A DNA stretch of 42,632 nucleotides from an uncultured Acetatifactor sp. (GCA_910586435.1 CAJUGT010000018.1:1-42632); one strand, 5' to 3'; counted from the stretch's first letter, positions 8,063-18,076 are shown. Numbers and translations are program-made. Notes: generated by a model from the letters alone, not told the origin.

Positions 8063-9418
8063 ATGAATGTTAACAGCTACGAACCCGAGATAGACCTGAA
8101 AGATTTATTTTTCTATATTTTGTACCAATGGCGTGCAGTACTGATAACAGCATTGGCTTTCAGTATATTACTGGGGAGCTATAAAATATATCTTATAAAA
8201 TCACTGGGGGAAGATCAGCAGCCCAAAGAAGTCCGGGAATATATATTAGATTTGGCAGAATACAACTTAGCCGTTTCCACACATGAAAGCAACATATCAA
8301 ACTATCAAAAACTATTGGACCAGCAGAATCTCTACATAGAGCAATCCGTATTGATGCAAATTGACCCTTACAAAAAACCAGTTGCATCCGCAGACTTTTT
8401 TGTACGGTTAAACGAAGCGGAGTGGGAACTTCTGCCGGATAACATTAATCTTGATCCCACAGACAGCATTATCAGGATATATGTGTCAAATTTTTCTTCC
8501 GTAGTTGACTGGGTTCCCATCGAGACTCTGACAGGTAAAGATTCCCTTTACCTGAAAGAATTACTGTGGGTCAACGCCGATTATAACAGCAACACATTTA
8601 CTGTTGGAATAGCATATTACGACGGGGATATCGCGCAGAAGATTCTGGACATCATTATATCGCAAATTACTGAGAAATACCACAATATGGATGATAATGT
8701 CAATGAACATACCATGTCCATTATCAATCGCTCTCTGACCTACAGCATTGACAATTCCCTTGCTGAGACGCAAAAAACCAACAAAGATATTTTATTAAGT
8801 TATGATACAGCCATTCTTGACTGTCAGAAAAAACTGGAGGAGCTGGAAGAACCCATACCTCCGTCCAAATTGGGCGTACTAAAGTATGCCGTTTTGGGGT
8901 TCATGACAGGTACATTATTGACAACATTTTTCTATGCGGTTGCCTATATGTTCAATGGACGGCTCCATAGAGAATCCGAATTGAAAGAACGTTACGGCTT
9001 CCAGTTGTTAGGGACTTTTTCACAAGCCAAAAAGCATTTCTTTCTCTCTGGAATAGATCACTTTATTGAGAAACTGGAAATGCCAAATTCGCTGCTTTCT
9101 GAAGAAGAAACGTATAAAATTATTGCTTCGCATATTTCAAACCTTACAGAATCACAGTCCGTCGTTTTGGTAACAGGCACCGCCAATATAGAAAAACTGC
9201 AATTACTTACTGAAAAAATTTCACCCTATTTGGAAGAAATTTGTCTCATAACCGCAGCAAACATGAATACATCAGCTGACACAATTAAGTCTCTTGTAAA
9301 ATGTGATGTTGTGGTTTTAGTGGAAAAACGACATAAATCTCTCATGTCGGATATTGAAAAGGAACAGGAAAAAATTATGGCATTCAACAAACCTGTAACA
9401 GGTTATGTGTTGCTTTAA
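8063..9418 (+). CDS. Wzz/CpsC-type chain-length protein with degenerate BY-kinase-like tail
   Basis: The 451-residue protein begins with the Wzz pattern: cytoplasmic DLKDLFFYILYQWR, then a membrane helix around 16-36. A mostly extracellular helical region follows, and a second helix lies about 274-296. Unlike a plain CpsC it continues with about 150 cytoplasmic residues. There VVLVTGTANIEKLQLL (about 367) stands where bacterial tyrosine kinases have VTS..PGEGKS/T, and the P-loop Gly-Lys-Ser is missing. The order of strands (CDVVVLVEKR) still fits the CpsD fold. I infer a catalytically dead kinase-like module that may regulate chain length or bind a kinase. No separate CpsD kinase or CpsB phosphatase is present in this locus. 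Confidence 0.85.
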   Translation: MNVNSYEPEIDLKDLFFYILYQWRAVLITALAFSILLGSYKIYLIKSLGEDQQPKEVREYILDLAEYNLAVSTHESNISNYQKLLDQQNLYIEQSVLMQIDPYKKPVASADFFVRLNEAEWELLPDNINLDPTDSIIRIYVSNFSSVVDWVPIETLTGKDSLYLKELLWVNADYNSNTFTVGIAYYDGDIAQKILDIIISQITEKYHNMDDNVNEHTMSIINRSLTYSIDNSLAETQKTNKDILLSYDTAILDCQKKLEELEEPIPPSKLGVLKYAVLGFMTGTLLTTFFYAVAYMFNGRLHRESELKERYGFQLLGTFSQAKKHFFLSGIDHFIEKLEMPNSLLSEEETYKIIASHISNLTESQSVVLVTGTANIEKLQLLTEKISPYLEEICLITAANMNTSADTIKSLVKCDVVVLVEKRHKSLMSDIEKEQEKIMAFNKPVTGYVLL

Positions 9419-9451
9419 CTCCAATACACTTATGCCCTGTTTGGACATAGC

Positions 9452-11752
9452 ATGGATAGAATGAAAACTGCACAGAAATCAGTAAATATCAGTTCTTACA
9501 CAGACATACTATATCTGTCCGTGACAGCGTTATATCTATTAAAAGTGTCCTTTGACACAACGCTGTTTTATATTCCCTGGCCTCCATACTATGAGTCCCT
9601 GCTGCGTGTTTTACTATGTTTCATCATTTATCTAAGGCTTTCCACACTTAGACCGGGAAACTGTCAAAACTATGGGGGCATAAAATTATCGGCATGTCTT
9701 TTATGTGGAGTAATGTTCAAGCTTTCCTGGAGTTCTACAGAGTACACTTTTCTGTTGGATATTTTATTGTTGTCCGCAGGCGCCATTGGTATTGCATACA
9801 AAAAGCTCTTAAAGGTCGGGTTTTGGATAGAACTCTATGTCCTGATCCTTGCGGTAATCGGTAGTTTTTCAGGCTGCATTACCGACCTGGTTTACTCTTC
9901 CTCCAGTGGAACAAGGCATGCCTTCGGTATTGTGTACCCTACGGACTTTGCGGCTCATGTAGTTTTTCTCATTCTTGTGGGGTGGGAACTGTATGGTAAT
10001 GTAAAGTCCATTTTTCAAATCATTTGTGTGTCGGGCATAGGATTTTTCATGTACTACTATACTTCCGCCAAGTGCAGCACCATTGTCCTCATATTATTTA
10101 TACTCTGTTTATTATTTTGCTTTATTAGAGAATACTTTTCTTCCTCCGACAGCATAACCAAACAGAAGAACAGTAAAAATAAACCTTTGTATCTTAGGAA
10201 AGGAGGATATTATCCTCTCATATACGCAACGCCCCTTTGTGCCTTTCTAATCATAGGGTTCACTTTTTTCTATAACAGCGAAATTACATGGATGAGCCAA
10301 TTAAATACATTATTGTCCAATCGTCTGTCTCTGGGAAGGGACGCCATGGACAATTATGGAATACAGATGTTGGGAACCCCCTTTGCTTTAATAGGGTTTG
10401 GCGGAGGAATTGAGACCAGATATGATTATAACTTTGTTGACAGTTCCTTTGTTTTAATCATGGTAAGGTATGGCCTGATTATATTGCTTCCGGTATGTTG
10501 CCAATATGTCCGCATTTGTAAGGCAGCCGTCAAAAACCAGCATAAAAAATTAATAATTATCCTTATATTGATTTCAATCCATTGCATGATAGAACACCAT
10601 TTGCTGGAACCGGCATACAATCTGCTTTCTATTTTTACTTTTGCGGATTTTGGTTCCGTTCCTGAACAACATACCTGTTTCTCCCGGGAAACGACGCTCA
10701 AACACACAGGCCGAAGAGCCATACTATACCTTATTGCCGGAGGAATAACCATTTTTCTGCTTCCAAAAGCAGTCGGAAGTTTGAGGACTCTAATCGAAAT
10801 ATTGAACTTCAATAATATTTATAATCATACATATTTCATAATACTTATTACAGTTTGCCTGCTGACAATTTTTACAGCAGTATATGCCATGGGAAAAATT
10901 GTTTCCAGCTTTATAAAAAGAACAGTTCTGTCAGCCAAAAACTATATTTTGGCAATTGCGCCACTGTCAGTCATTGTATGCGCCATTTTTCTTTATCGAC
11001 ACACATTGACATTGGGGCAGGAAGAGTATACTGCTCTTCTTGCCATAGACAAGCCTGTCATAAATGCGCTGCTGACATCGGGCACTGACTTTGGCAAGCT
11101 CTATGTGGACCACTTTCCTGAATTATACATTCGGGATTACGGAAAGATTTCCCGAAGTATTTTAGCCGTTGAAGGTTCACCCCTCCCTTACGACACCACC
11201 TTAATCACAGACAATGAGCAAGAACTTCAGGCTCTGCTGGAAGCCGGCTATGTATATGGTGAAATAACACCCCAACGGGCTGTCTATACCAATAGTAAGG
11301 AAGCGCAAAAGATACTGGAGGAAAAAGGATTTACCTTTGTAAATTATTTTAATAAATCTCAGGTTTTAGATTTGGCTGTCCTGGCAGCCCAAAACAGCCT
11401 GAAATTAACCGAAAATGACACACTGCTGCTGAGCGGTAATGAATTGTCACTGGTAAACGGCCCCGGAGAATCTATATGCAGAGGATGGCTCCAGGTGGAA
11501 TATACCTTAAGATTATTAGAGGGAGGCACCCATGGAGATGTGGCAGCCACTGCGCAAATATCTTCTCATTGGAAACAAAAGATATGGAAACAAGAGGACA
11601 TTCTCATAAGTGATTTTGACGAGAACGGCCAATGCTCCTACACCCTCACCGCCTGTCTGCATAATAACTGCTCAGGTGTAGAATTTCCGCTGTTTCTTTC
11701 AGATGGTGTAGAACTGGAAGTCCTGGAAATTAAGTTCAAAAAAGTGGGATAA
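9452..11752 (+). CDS. O-antigen-polymerase/ligase-like membrane protein with C-terminal soluble domain
   Basis: The 766-residue protein has ten or more hydrophobic segments in the first 515 residues, with a large loop bearing LGRDAMDNYGIQMLGTP and GFGGGIETRYDYNFVDSSF. That pattern (Gly-rich motif near a late loop) is common in Wzy polymerases and WaaL-type ligases. A C-terminal part of about 250 residues is hydrophilic, ends in beta-rich sequence (FPLFLSDGVELEVLEIKF) and probably lies outside the membrane, perhaps binding the polymer. The start at 9452 has only a weak ribosome site; an ATG at 9461 is possible. It is one of two polymerase candidates here, with the gene at 15905. Confidence 0.7.
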   Translation: MDRMKTAQKSVNISSYTDILYLSVTALYLLKVSFDTTLFYIPWPPYYESLLRVLLCFIIYLRLSTLRPGNCQNYGGIKLSACLLCGVMFKLSWSSTEYTFLLDILLLSAGAIGIAYKKLLKVGFWIELYVLILAVIGSFSGCITDLVYSSSSGTRHAFGIVYPTDFAAHVVFLILVGWELYGNVKSIFQIICVSGIGFFMYYYTSAKCSTIVLILFILCLLFCFIREYFSSSDSITKQKNSKNKPLYLRKGGYYPLIYATPLCAFLIIGFTFFYNSEITWMSQLNTLLSNRLSLGRDAMDNYGIQMLGTPFALIGFGGGIETRYDYNFVDSSFVLIMVRYGLIILLPVCCQYVRICKAAVKNQHKKLIIILILISIHCMIEHHLLEPAYNLLSIFTFADFGSVPEQHTCFSRETTLKHTGRRAILYLIAGGITIFLLPKAVGSLRTLIEILNFNNIYNHTYFIILITVCLLTIFTAVYAMGKIVSSFIKRTVLSAKNYILAIAPLSVIVCAIFLYRHTLTLGQEEYTALLAIDKPVINALLTSGTDFGKLYVDHFPELYIRDYGKISRSILAVEGSPLPYDTTLITDNEQELQALLEAGYVYGEITPQRAVYTNSKEAQKILEEKGFTFVNYFNKSQVLDLAVLAAQNSLKLTENDTLLLSGNELSLVNGPGESICRGWLQVEYTLRLLEGGTHGDVAATAQISSHWKQKIWKQEDILISDFDENGQCSYTLTACLHNNCSGVEFPLFLSDGVELEVLEIKFKKVG

Positions 11753-11777
11753 ACATGATTTATGGGAGGTTGCTGTC

Positions 11778-12935
11778 ATGCGGCATATATTTATTATCGG
11801 TTCAAAAGGAATTCCCGGAGCATACGGCGGGTATGAAACCTTTGTTGACAAATTGACAGAATATCACCAGGGTCTTGCGCAGCTGAAGTATCATGTAGCC
11901 TGCAAAGGCAGGGAACGAAAAATATTTACCTATCATAACGCAAGATGCTTTATGGTCAAGGTTCCCAACATCGGTGCGGCACAAGCTGTCTATTATGATG
12001 TTGCTGCATTAAACAATTGCTGTAACTATATCAAACAACACAACATTAACAATGCTGTTATTTACATCCTTGCGTGCAGAATCGGGCCCTTTGCCCCCTA
12101 CTTCCAGAGACGAATTCACAAATTAGGAGGAACTCTCTATACCAATCCTGATGGACATGAATTCCTTCGTGCCAAGTGGTCTGCGCCTGTGAGAAAGTAT
12201 TGGAAATATTCTGAGCAAATGATGGTCAAGCACTCTGACTTACTCATTTGTGACAATACAAACATTGAAAAATATATTCGAGAAGAGTATGGAAAATATT
12301 CTCCCAAAACCATATTTATTTCCTATGGTTCCGATGTAAAACCATCCAAACTTTCCAGCAGTGATACAGGCTATATCTCCTGGAACACAAAATTTAACAT
12401 TACCCCCGGACACTACTATCTCATAGTGGGCAGATTTGTACCTGAAAATAATTTTGAGACCATGATTCGGGAATTTATGAAAAGCAAAAGCACAAAAGAT
12501 CTTGTAATTATTACAACTGCAAATAATTCATTTTTAAATCAGTTAGAGAAGAGACTTCATTTTCAAAATGACAAACGAATTAAATTTGTCGGAACGGTTT
12601 ATGACCAGGAATTGCTGAAAAAAATAAGAGAAAACGCATATGGATATCTGCATGGTCATGAAGTTGGCGGAACAAATCCCTCATTGCTGGAAGCAATGGG
12701 AAGCACAAACTTGAATTTGCTGCTGAATGTCAATTTTAATCTCGAAGTTGGGCAGGACGCAGCCATGTACTGGAGTAAAGAGAACAATAACTTGGCAAAT
12801 TTGATAGATTACGCAGATTGTTTGACATACGAAGAGGCTTCCGTTTTCGGAGCAAAGGCCAAAGACAGGATAAGGAAAGCATATTCATGGGAGTATATTG
12901 CGCAAAGCTATGAGCAGCTGTTTTTGAGCAATTAA
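11778..12935 (+). CDS. GT4-type glycosyltransferase with DUF1972 N-terminus (rhamnosyltransferase-like)
   Basis: The first residues read IIGSKGIPGAYGGYETFVDK, the signature of the DUF1972 N-terminal domain found in Cps2T/RgpA-type rhamnosyltransferases. A C-terminal GT-B half carries HGHEVGGTNPSLLEAMGST, the sugar-nucleotide-binding Glu-containing loop. The 385-residue size is normal for the family. GGGAGG at 11764-11769 sits 8 bases before the ATG. It probably adds a sugar (rhamnose in studied relatives) at an early step on the cytoplasmic face of the membrane. Donor and acceptor are inferred only from family. Confidence 0.85.
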   Translation: MRHIFIIGSKGIPGAYGGYETFVDKLTEYHQGLAQLKYHVACKGRERKIFTYHNARCFMVKVPNIGAAQAVYYDVAALNNCCNYIKQHNINNAVIYILACRIGPFAPYFQRRIHKLGGTLYTNPDGHEFLRAKWSAPVRKYWKYSEQMMVKHSDLLICDNTNIEKYIREEYGKYSPKTIFISYGSDVKPSKLSSSDTGYISWNTKFNITPGHYYLIVGRFVPENNFETMIREFMKSKSTKDLVIITTANNSFLNQLEKRLHFQNDKRIKFVGTVYDQELLKKIRENAYGYLHGHEVGGTNPSLLEAMGSTNLNLLLNVNFNLEVGQDAAMYWSKENNNLANLIDYADCLTYEEASVFGAKAKDRIRKAYSWEYIAQSYEQLFLSN

Positions 12936-12962
12936 TACATATTTCCATCTCTGGAGGCTATT

Positions 12963-14348
12963 GTGAGAATATTACATTATTTTTTAGGTTTTCCTCCCTA
13001 TCGCACTGGAGGACTGACAAAATTTGCTCTGGACTTAATGTCATCCCAGGCCACTGAGCAGCATATTGTCATGGCCCTGTGGCCAGGTCAGATAAAACAC
13101 TTGAGCAAGTCTCCCATCATTAAAAAAAGAAAAAATAAGGGAAACATTCAAAATTATGAATTGATAAATCCACTGCCCATACCATTGGATGAAGGAATTA
13201 CGGCCTTTGAGCAATATATGAAACCAAGTAATATTACAATATATGAATCCCTTTTTAGAGAACTCTCTCCGGATGTAATACACATACATACCTTAATGGG
13301 ACTGCATCAGGAGTTTATACAAGCTGCCAAAGCGATGCATATTAAAACCATTTTTACAACCCATGATTACTTTGGTATATGCCCCATGGTCACTTTATAC
13401 TCTAATGGCGCCAGCTGTGAAAATGACCACGATTGTCACGATTGTATTCACTGTAACCGCACTGCCTTGTCACTGCACAAAATAATGTTAATGCAGTCTC
13501 CATTATACCGTGTACTGAAAGACACAGGAGCGATGAAATTGGCCAGAAAATACCATAGAAACCAATTTTACAACCAGCAGAACATTCCGCTGACGGATTT
13601 GACAGACAGCGATTTTGATAATACCGCCAAAAAATATAAGGAACTTCGCGGCTATTATCTCAAAATGCTTCAGGACATAGACCTGATTCACTTTAATTCT
13701 ACCCTTACAGAATCCATATACCGCAAATACATAACTCCGAATGACAGCACTGTTATCACTATAACGCATACCAACATTTCTGATAACAGAAAATCCATTC
13801 ACTGGCAGTACAGTGGGAAGTTAAAAATCGCTTATTTGGCTTCTGTAAAACCCTATAAAGGATTTCAAATATTGAAGCAGGCACTGGATGAGCTTTGGAA
13901 TGAAGGAAAACATGATTTTATATTGAAAATGTACAATGCGCCCTCGGAATATTCCCCCTACATAATTCCTTTTGATAAGGAATTTCAATATTCCCGACTT
14001 GACAGTGTATTTGAGGATATAGACGTATTGGTCGCCCCAAGCATCTGGTATGAAACATTTGGTTTTACAGTATTAGAAGCAATCAGTTATGGTGTGCCGG
14101 TAATCATAAGTGATCATGTGGGTGCGAAAGACCTGGTCCAAAACACCGGGATTATCGTAAAAGCTGGTTCCACAGAATCCCTGAAGAATGCCATATCTTC
14201 ATTTACACCGGAAACGATACGGAAATTGCGGGAAAATATTCTTATTCACTCCAATATTAAAACATGGGGACAATTTATCAACGAAATTTACAAGATATAT
14301 GGAGACAAACAAGAGGTTCAAAAATGCGTATCCTTCCTATCCTGCTGA
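12963..14348 (+). CDS. Glycosyltransferase family 4 with Cys cluster
   Basis: The 461-residue GT-B enzyme has a GT4 N-terminal domain opening RILHYFLGFPPYRTGGLTK, with a glycine loop near the nucleotide site. The motif HDYFGICPMV is followed by a Cys cluster, CENDHDCHDCIHC, seen in a subset of GT4 enzymes. The C-terminal half has APSIWYETFGFTVLEAISYG, the donor-binding E(x7)E region. The start is GTG at 12963, supported by GGAGG at 12953-12957. The end overlaps the next gene by 25 bp, suggesting translational coupling. Sugar specificity is unknown. Confidence 0.88.
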   Translation: MRILHYFLGFPPYRTGGLTKFALDLMSSQATEQHIVMALWPGQIKHLSKSPIIKKRKNKGNIQNYELINPLPIPLDEGITAFEQYMKPSNITIYESLFRELSPDVIHIHTLMGLHQEFIQAAKAMHIKTIFTTHDYFGICPMVTLYSNGASCENDHDCHDCIHCNRTALSLHKIMLMQSPLYRVLKDTGAMKLARKYHRNQFYNQQNIPLTDLTDSDFDNTAKKYKELRGYYLKMLQDIDLIHFNSTLTESIYRKYITPNDSTVITITHTNISDNRKSIHWQYSGKLKIAYLASVKPYKGFQILKQALDELWNEGKHDFILKMYNAPSEYSPYIIPFDKEFQYSRLDSVFEDIDVLVAPSIWYETFGFTVLEAISYGVPVIISDHVGAKDLVQNTGIIVKAGSTESLKNAISSFTPETIRKLRENILIHSNIKTWGQFINEIYKIYGDKQEVQKCVSFLSC

Positions 14349-15064
14349 AAATAGCCGGCAAAGAAAACTTAAATATTGACAGGCAAATCAGGCCTTTTTA
14401 CATGATACGTTTATGCTGGAAATACGCAAAGATGGCACTCCACGGACGACTGCTTTCCATTTTTTATTCTGGCATATCCAAAACTGCTTTTATTGGAAAG
14501 GGTGTACACCTATATGAAAAACACCTGTTACGCCTGGGCGCCAAATCTAAGATTCATGATGGTGTCACCATTGACTGCCTTTCCCGAAATGGTGTTGAGA
14601 TAGGCACTAATGTAGTAATAGGCTGTGGGACCAAAATAGAATGCACCGGAAGCCTGCAATATGTTGGAAAGGGAATAAAAATTGGAAACAGAACCACCTT
14701 TGGAAATGATTGTTTTTTCGGCTCTGCCGGAGGAATCGAAATTGGCGAAGATGTCATTGCCGGTCAATTTATCCGTTTTCATTCGGAAAATCACAACTAC
14801 GACAGTATGGATAAATTGATTCGTGAACAGGGTGTGAGACACATGGGCATTAAAGTCGGAAATAATTGCTGGATTGGTTCCGGCGCTGTATTTCTTGACG
14901 GCGCGGAATTAGGGAATGGTTGTGTCGTAGCCGCCAATACTGTGGTAACAAAAAAGTTCCGGGACAATTCCGTAATTGGAGGCATACCGGCAAAAGTGAT
15001 AAAAATGCGTGACACGCAAAAGGAGACTATGATTGAAAACAGGTTTTCTGATACTGAATTATAA
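14324..15064 (+). CDS. Hexapeptide-repeat acyltransferase (LbH, WbbJ-like)
   Basis: The 246-residue protein has a left-handed beta-helix built from hexapeptide repeats such as IGTNVVIGCGTKIE and IKIGNRTTFGND. The typical late HSENHNYD and VGNNCWIGSGAVFLDGAELG, NTVVTKKF and GGIPAKVIKM elements of sugar O-acetyltransferases follow. It should transfer acetyl (or another acyl) groups from CoA to a sugar of the polymer. An upstream in-frame ATG at 14264 exists, but AGAGG at 14312-14316 supports 14324. The gene overlaps its upstream and downstream neighbours by about 25 and 32 bp. Confidence 0.88.
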   Translation: MRILPILLKIAGKENLNIDRQIRPFYMIRLCWKYAKMALHGRLLSIFYSGISKTAFIGKGVHLYEKHLLRLGAKSKIHDGVTIDCLSRNGVEIGTNVVIGCGTKIECTGSLQYVGKGIKIGNRTTFGNDCFFGSAGGIEIGEDVIAGQFIRFHSENHNYDSMDKLIREQGVRHMGIKVGNNCWIGSGAVFLDGAELGNGCVVAANTVVTKKFRDNSVIGGIPAKVIKMRDTQKETMIENRFSDTEL

Positions 15065-15902
15065 CTCTTGGGAGCTTACACAGCATCTGGCCCAAAAAGT
15101 GGCCACCTATCAAAATATCAGCCGAGTAATCGTTATTGATAACGCGTCCACGGATGATTCCTATAACCATCTGGTCAAACTGGCTTCGGACAGGATTATC
15201 CTTCTCCGCAGCGATAGAAACGGCGGCTATTCTTATGGAAATAATCTGGGTGCCAGATTTTGCGCCAAAGAAAATATGGATATATTATTTTTTTCCAATC
15301 CGGATGTTGAAGTGAAGGAAGACGACATAAACAAAATAATAGCGGGCTTCAAAGCATCCGACTATTCCGTCCTCTCTGGCATTGAGTACAACAGTGAGGG
15401 CATTATAAGCCTTCCCCCAATATGGACTCTTATGAAATATAAGGATGACTTATTGGACTGTTTCTATATTGGCAGAAAGTATCTGAAGCATAAAAAAGAG
15501 ACTATTCTGGATAAAAGCATACCAATACAACAGGTGGAAATTGTGAAAGGTTCCTTTTTTTCCATCAGGTTACAGGCATTTATGGAAGTTGGAATGTTTG
15601 ATGAAAATGTATTTCTTTATTGCGAAGAACGGATTTTGGCCAGGAAATTGCTCAATGCAGGCAAAAAAGCAGGTATTGTGACCAATGCCGTATATCAGCA
15701 TAACCATTCCGCTTCCATCACAAATACTTACCATTCCGCAACTGCCCAGATGAAATTACTCTACCAGTCAAGGCTATATTACCACAAAGCATACGAAACA
15801 TCCAATGGGTTAAAGTTAATTCTTCTCAAACTGGCCATGAAAATTTCACTTGCGGAATACCGCCTCAGAGACGCAATTGCTAAGAAGAGATTAGGAGTGT
15901 GA
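15033..15902 (+). CDS. Glycosyltransferase family 2 (rhamnosyltransferase-like)
   Basis: The 289-residue GT-A enzyme shows ILNYNSWE near the N-terminus and VIDNASTDDS, the nucleotide-binding acidic motif. NGGYSYGNNLG and FFSNPDVEV follow, where NPD is the DxD-equivalent. VKGSFFSIRLQAFMEVGMFD and a downstream acid EE complete the pattern of the WbbL/RfbF-like GT2 branch, which includes rhamnosyltransferases. The start is TTG at 15033, with AGGAG at 15021-15025; it lies inside the end of the acyltransferase gene. It overlaps the next reading frame by a GTGA-type junction. Confidence 0.87.
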   Translation: MKTGFLILNYNSWELTQHLAQKVATYQNISRVIVIDNASTDDSYNHLVKLASDRIILLRSDRNGGYSYGNNLGARFCAKENMDILFFSNPDVEVKEDDINKIIAGFKASDYSVLSGIEYNSEGIISLPPIWTLMKYKDDLLDCFYIGRKYLKHKKETILDKSIPIQQVEIVKGSFFSIRLQAFMEVGMFDENVFLYCEERILARKLLNAGKKAGIVTNAVYQHNHSASITNTYHSATAQMKLLYQSRLYYHKAYETSNGLKLILLKLAMKISLAEYRLRDAIAKKRLGV

Positions 15903-15904
15903 CC

Positions 15905-17209
15905 GTGATTATATCATCAGAAAAAAGCGAAAAAAAATCATGGTGGATTCTTGGAATTATTTTCGCTTCCCAGTTCCTTTCACAAAAGATAAATTTAGTA
16001 CTTATCATTTGGTGTTTTTTATATTTTCTGGCATTGGGAGGACTAAAACTACAATGCAGTTTCCCCGGCAGAATGGTTTATTTTTATCTATTCCTTTGCG
16101 GTTTGCTGGCCGGAATACTGAATCTGAACGACCTGAACCATTCCATTTACAGTTATTTCAAGCACCTGTATTACTTTATCCTTGTATTTTTATATTGGAT
16201 CATCGGCTGTCAGATTGTGCGGTATAAGAGAATTACCCATAAAACCATCATAGTAACTTTGACCTTTGCGTCTGTGGCTTACTCCATGTATGACCTGGTT
16301 TCCGCAGCGATAAAATTATCTTCCGGAGAAGCCGCTTCCTTATATCAATATAGAAATATGATTGGGAATGGTTCCTTTTTATCTATGATTGGCATATATT
16401 TATTACTTTTTTACAGAAGAGAACTTTCATATGGACGCAGGAAATTCATATGTTCCTTCTTAATATGTTTGTTTTCCTTTTTGATTCATTTTTCAAGGAC
16501 ACTCTTTATTGAGTTATTTATCCTGCTGATTTTTTCCGGAATTAAGGTTAATTTGTCTAAGCTGAGCCGGCTGCTGCTGATTCTTCTGGCAGCACTTCTC
16601 GCTGTTTATATCATTAGTCCGGATATGACGCTGAATTTTGTAAATAAAATATATCGTTCGGCTTTGGAGATAAATTTTCGTAATGATGAATGGACTCAGA
16701 CGACCATTACCCAAAATTGGCGCGGCTATGAAGTATACTGTGAACTGCTGCGCTTTAAAGACAGCGGATTCCTGGAAAAACTATTTGGCGGAGGATTTGG
16801 CACTACTTTAGATGTGCTGGGGTATGCTTATCTGGTCACACAGGAGAATACACTGCCATTCCTCCATAATGGATATTATACGCAATTAATGATTTGGGGA
16901 GTTTTGGGAGTAGTTGGATTTTTCATATGGGGAGTGCAAGTATACAAATGCGGAAGCTCCCTGCGTCACCAACAGGATCGCCACTTGGTGAAAGGTATGG
17001 CTGTTATCATTCTAGTCATCACCTATTTTATCATGGGTCCCTTCTTCAGCATGAATGTAGCAGTTTATCTATTTTATATTGCGCTGTTTTATATGGTGTC
17101 AGTGGTGAACAAAGCGTCAGAGACGCATGACGAAGGAAACGGAGATTCCTTGTATCGCAACGCATGCAAGGAAAGTTCCAATGTCATTAATACGGGGAGA
17201 ATTCCATAA
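15905..17209 (+). CDS. Wzy/O-antigen ligase-like polytopic membrane protein
   Basis: The roughly 434-residue protein is a chain of about ten to twelve membrane segments, with a charged loop in the second half. That loop contains NWRGYEVYCELLRF and FGGGFGTTLD, reminiscent of the RG..W...L and GxG features of Wzy polymerases. AGGAG at 15893-15897 suits the GTG at 15905 better than the GTG at 15899, which overlaps the preceding stop. It may be the repeat-unit polymerase while the larger gene at 9452 acts as another polymerase or a ligase, or the reverse. Its last 40 residues are hydrophilic and not conserved-looking. Confidence 0.72.
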   Translation: MIISSEKSEKKSWWILGIIFASQFLSQKINLVLIIWCFLYFLALGGLKLQCSFPGRMVYFYLFLCGLLAGILNLNDLNHSIYSYFKHLYYFILVFLYWIIGCQIVRYKRITHKTIIVTLTFASVAYSMYDLVSAAIKLSSGEAASLYQYRNMIGNGSFLSMIGIYLLLFYRRELSYGRRKFICSFLICLFSFLIHFSRTLFIELFILLIFSGIKVNLSKLSRLLLILLAALLAVYIISPDMTLNFVNKIYRSALEINFRNDEWTQTTITQNWRGYEVYCELLRFKDSGFLEKLFGGGFGTTLDVLGYAYLVTQENTLPFLHNGYYTQLMIWGVLGVVGFFIWGVQVYKCGSSLRHQQDRHLVKGMAVIILVITYFIMGPFFSMNVAVYLFYIALFYMVSVVNKASETHDEGNGDSLYRNACKESSNVINTGRIP

Positions 17210-18076
17210 ATGGAGAGAGATATATTAAGAAAAGTTCAAATGATACAGCTTGAAATCGCAAAAGAGGTCAGGCGGGTCTGTGACAATAACAATATAAATT
17301 ATTTTCTAGATTCCGGTACACTTTTAGGCGCTGTACGGCATAAAGGATTTATACCATGGGATGACGACTTGGATATTGGAATGCTACGGTCTGAATATGA
17401 AAAATTTCTCCGCGTCGCTCCATTAGAACTAAAGGAGAAATATGAGTTAATTGATTGGAAATTAGAAAAAGAATATCCGCATCCTATGGCAAAAATAATT
17501 AAAAAGGGCACCATCTATATGGAAGAGGCCAGGAAAGACAGTGGGAAACAAGGAATCTGGGTTGATATACTTGCCTATGACAACGTACCTGAAAACCCGT
17601 CACTGCAAAAAAAACAGGGCAGAAAAATCACACTTTACCGTGGACTTATCCGTGCAAAATGCCACTTGCAGACATGGACCACTCATGGAGGATTCAACAT
17701 TTATAAATGGCTGAGGAATTTACCTTTTCGGATATTGAGCATTTTTTATACAAAAGACAAGCTTGTTGCGCAATACGAGCACACTGCCACATTGTATAAC
17801 AGCTCACCTGCCAAATCATATTTTATCAACGGTTCCAGCCAATATGGTAAATGGTTCATTCCAGCTGAATGCTTTCATAATTTTCCTGAAATGGAATTTG
17901 AGCAGGAATTATTCAAGGTTCCCTGCGGCTATGACCTTTATCTGAAAACAGCCTATGGTGACTACATGAAACTGCCGCCGGAATCTGAAAGAGAGAACAG
18001 GCATTCTATTGTTAAAATTGATTTGGGTGAACAATTGCCACAGGCATCCTCTACACCAGGAGAGCAGCATTCATGA
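17210..18076 (+). CDS. LicD-family phospho-substituent transferase
   Basis: The 288-residue protein carries the LicD fingerprint: FLDSGTLLGAVRHKGF at 32-47, then PWDDDLDIGM at 49-58 with the metal-binding acidic cluster. LicD enzymes move phosphocholine or related phospho-groups from a CDP-activated donor to a glycan. A LicC-like cytidylyltransferase gene lies at 26262 in the same locus, which supports a phospho-decoration branch. No LicA-type choline kinase or choline transporter was found, so the actual group (choline, ethanolamine, glycerol, sugar phosphate) is open. The gene overlaps the next by ATGA. Confidence 0.85.
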   Translation: MERDILRKVQMIQLEIAKEVRRVCDNNNINYFLDSGTLLGAVRHKGFIPWDDDLDIGMLRSEYEKFLRVAPLELKEKYELIDWKLEKEYPHPMAKIIKKGTIYMEEARKDSGKQGIWVDILAYDNVPENPSLQKKQGRKITLYRGLIRAKCHLQTWTTHGGFNIYKWLRNLPFRILSIFYTKDKLVAQYEHTATLYNSSPAKSYFINGSSQYGKWFIPAECFHNFPEMEFEQELFKVPCGYDLYLKTAYGDYMKLPPESERENRHSIVKIDLGEQLPQASSTPGEQHS

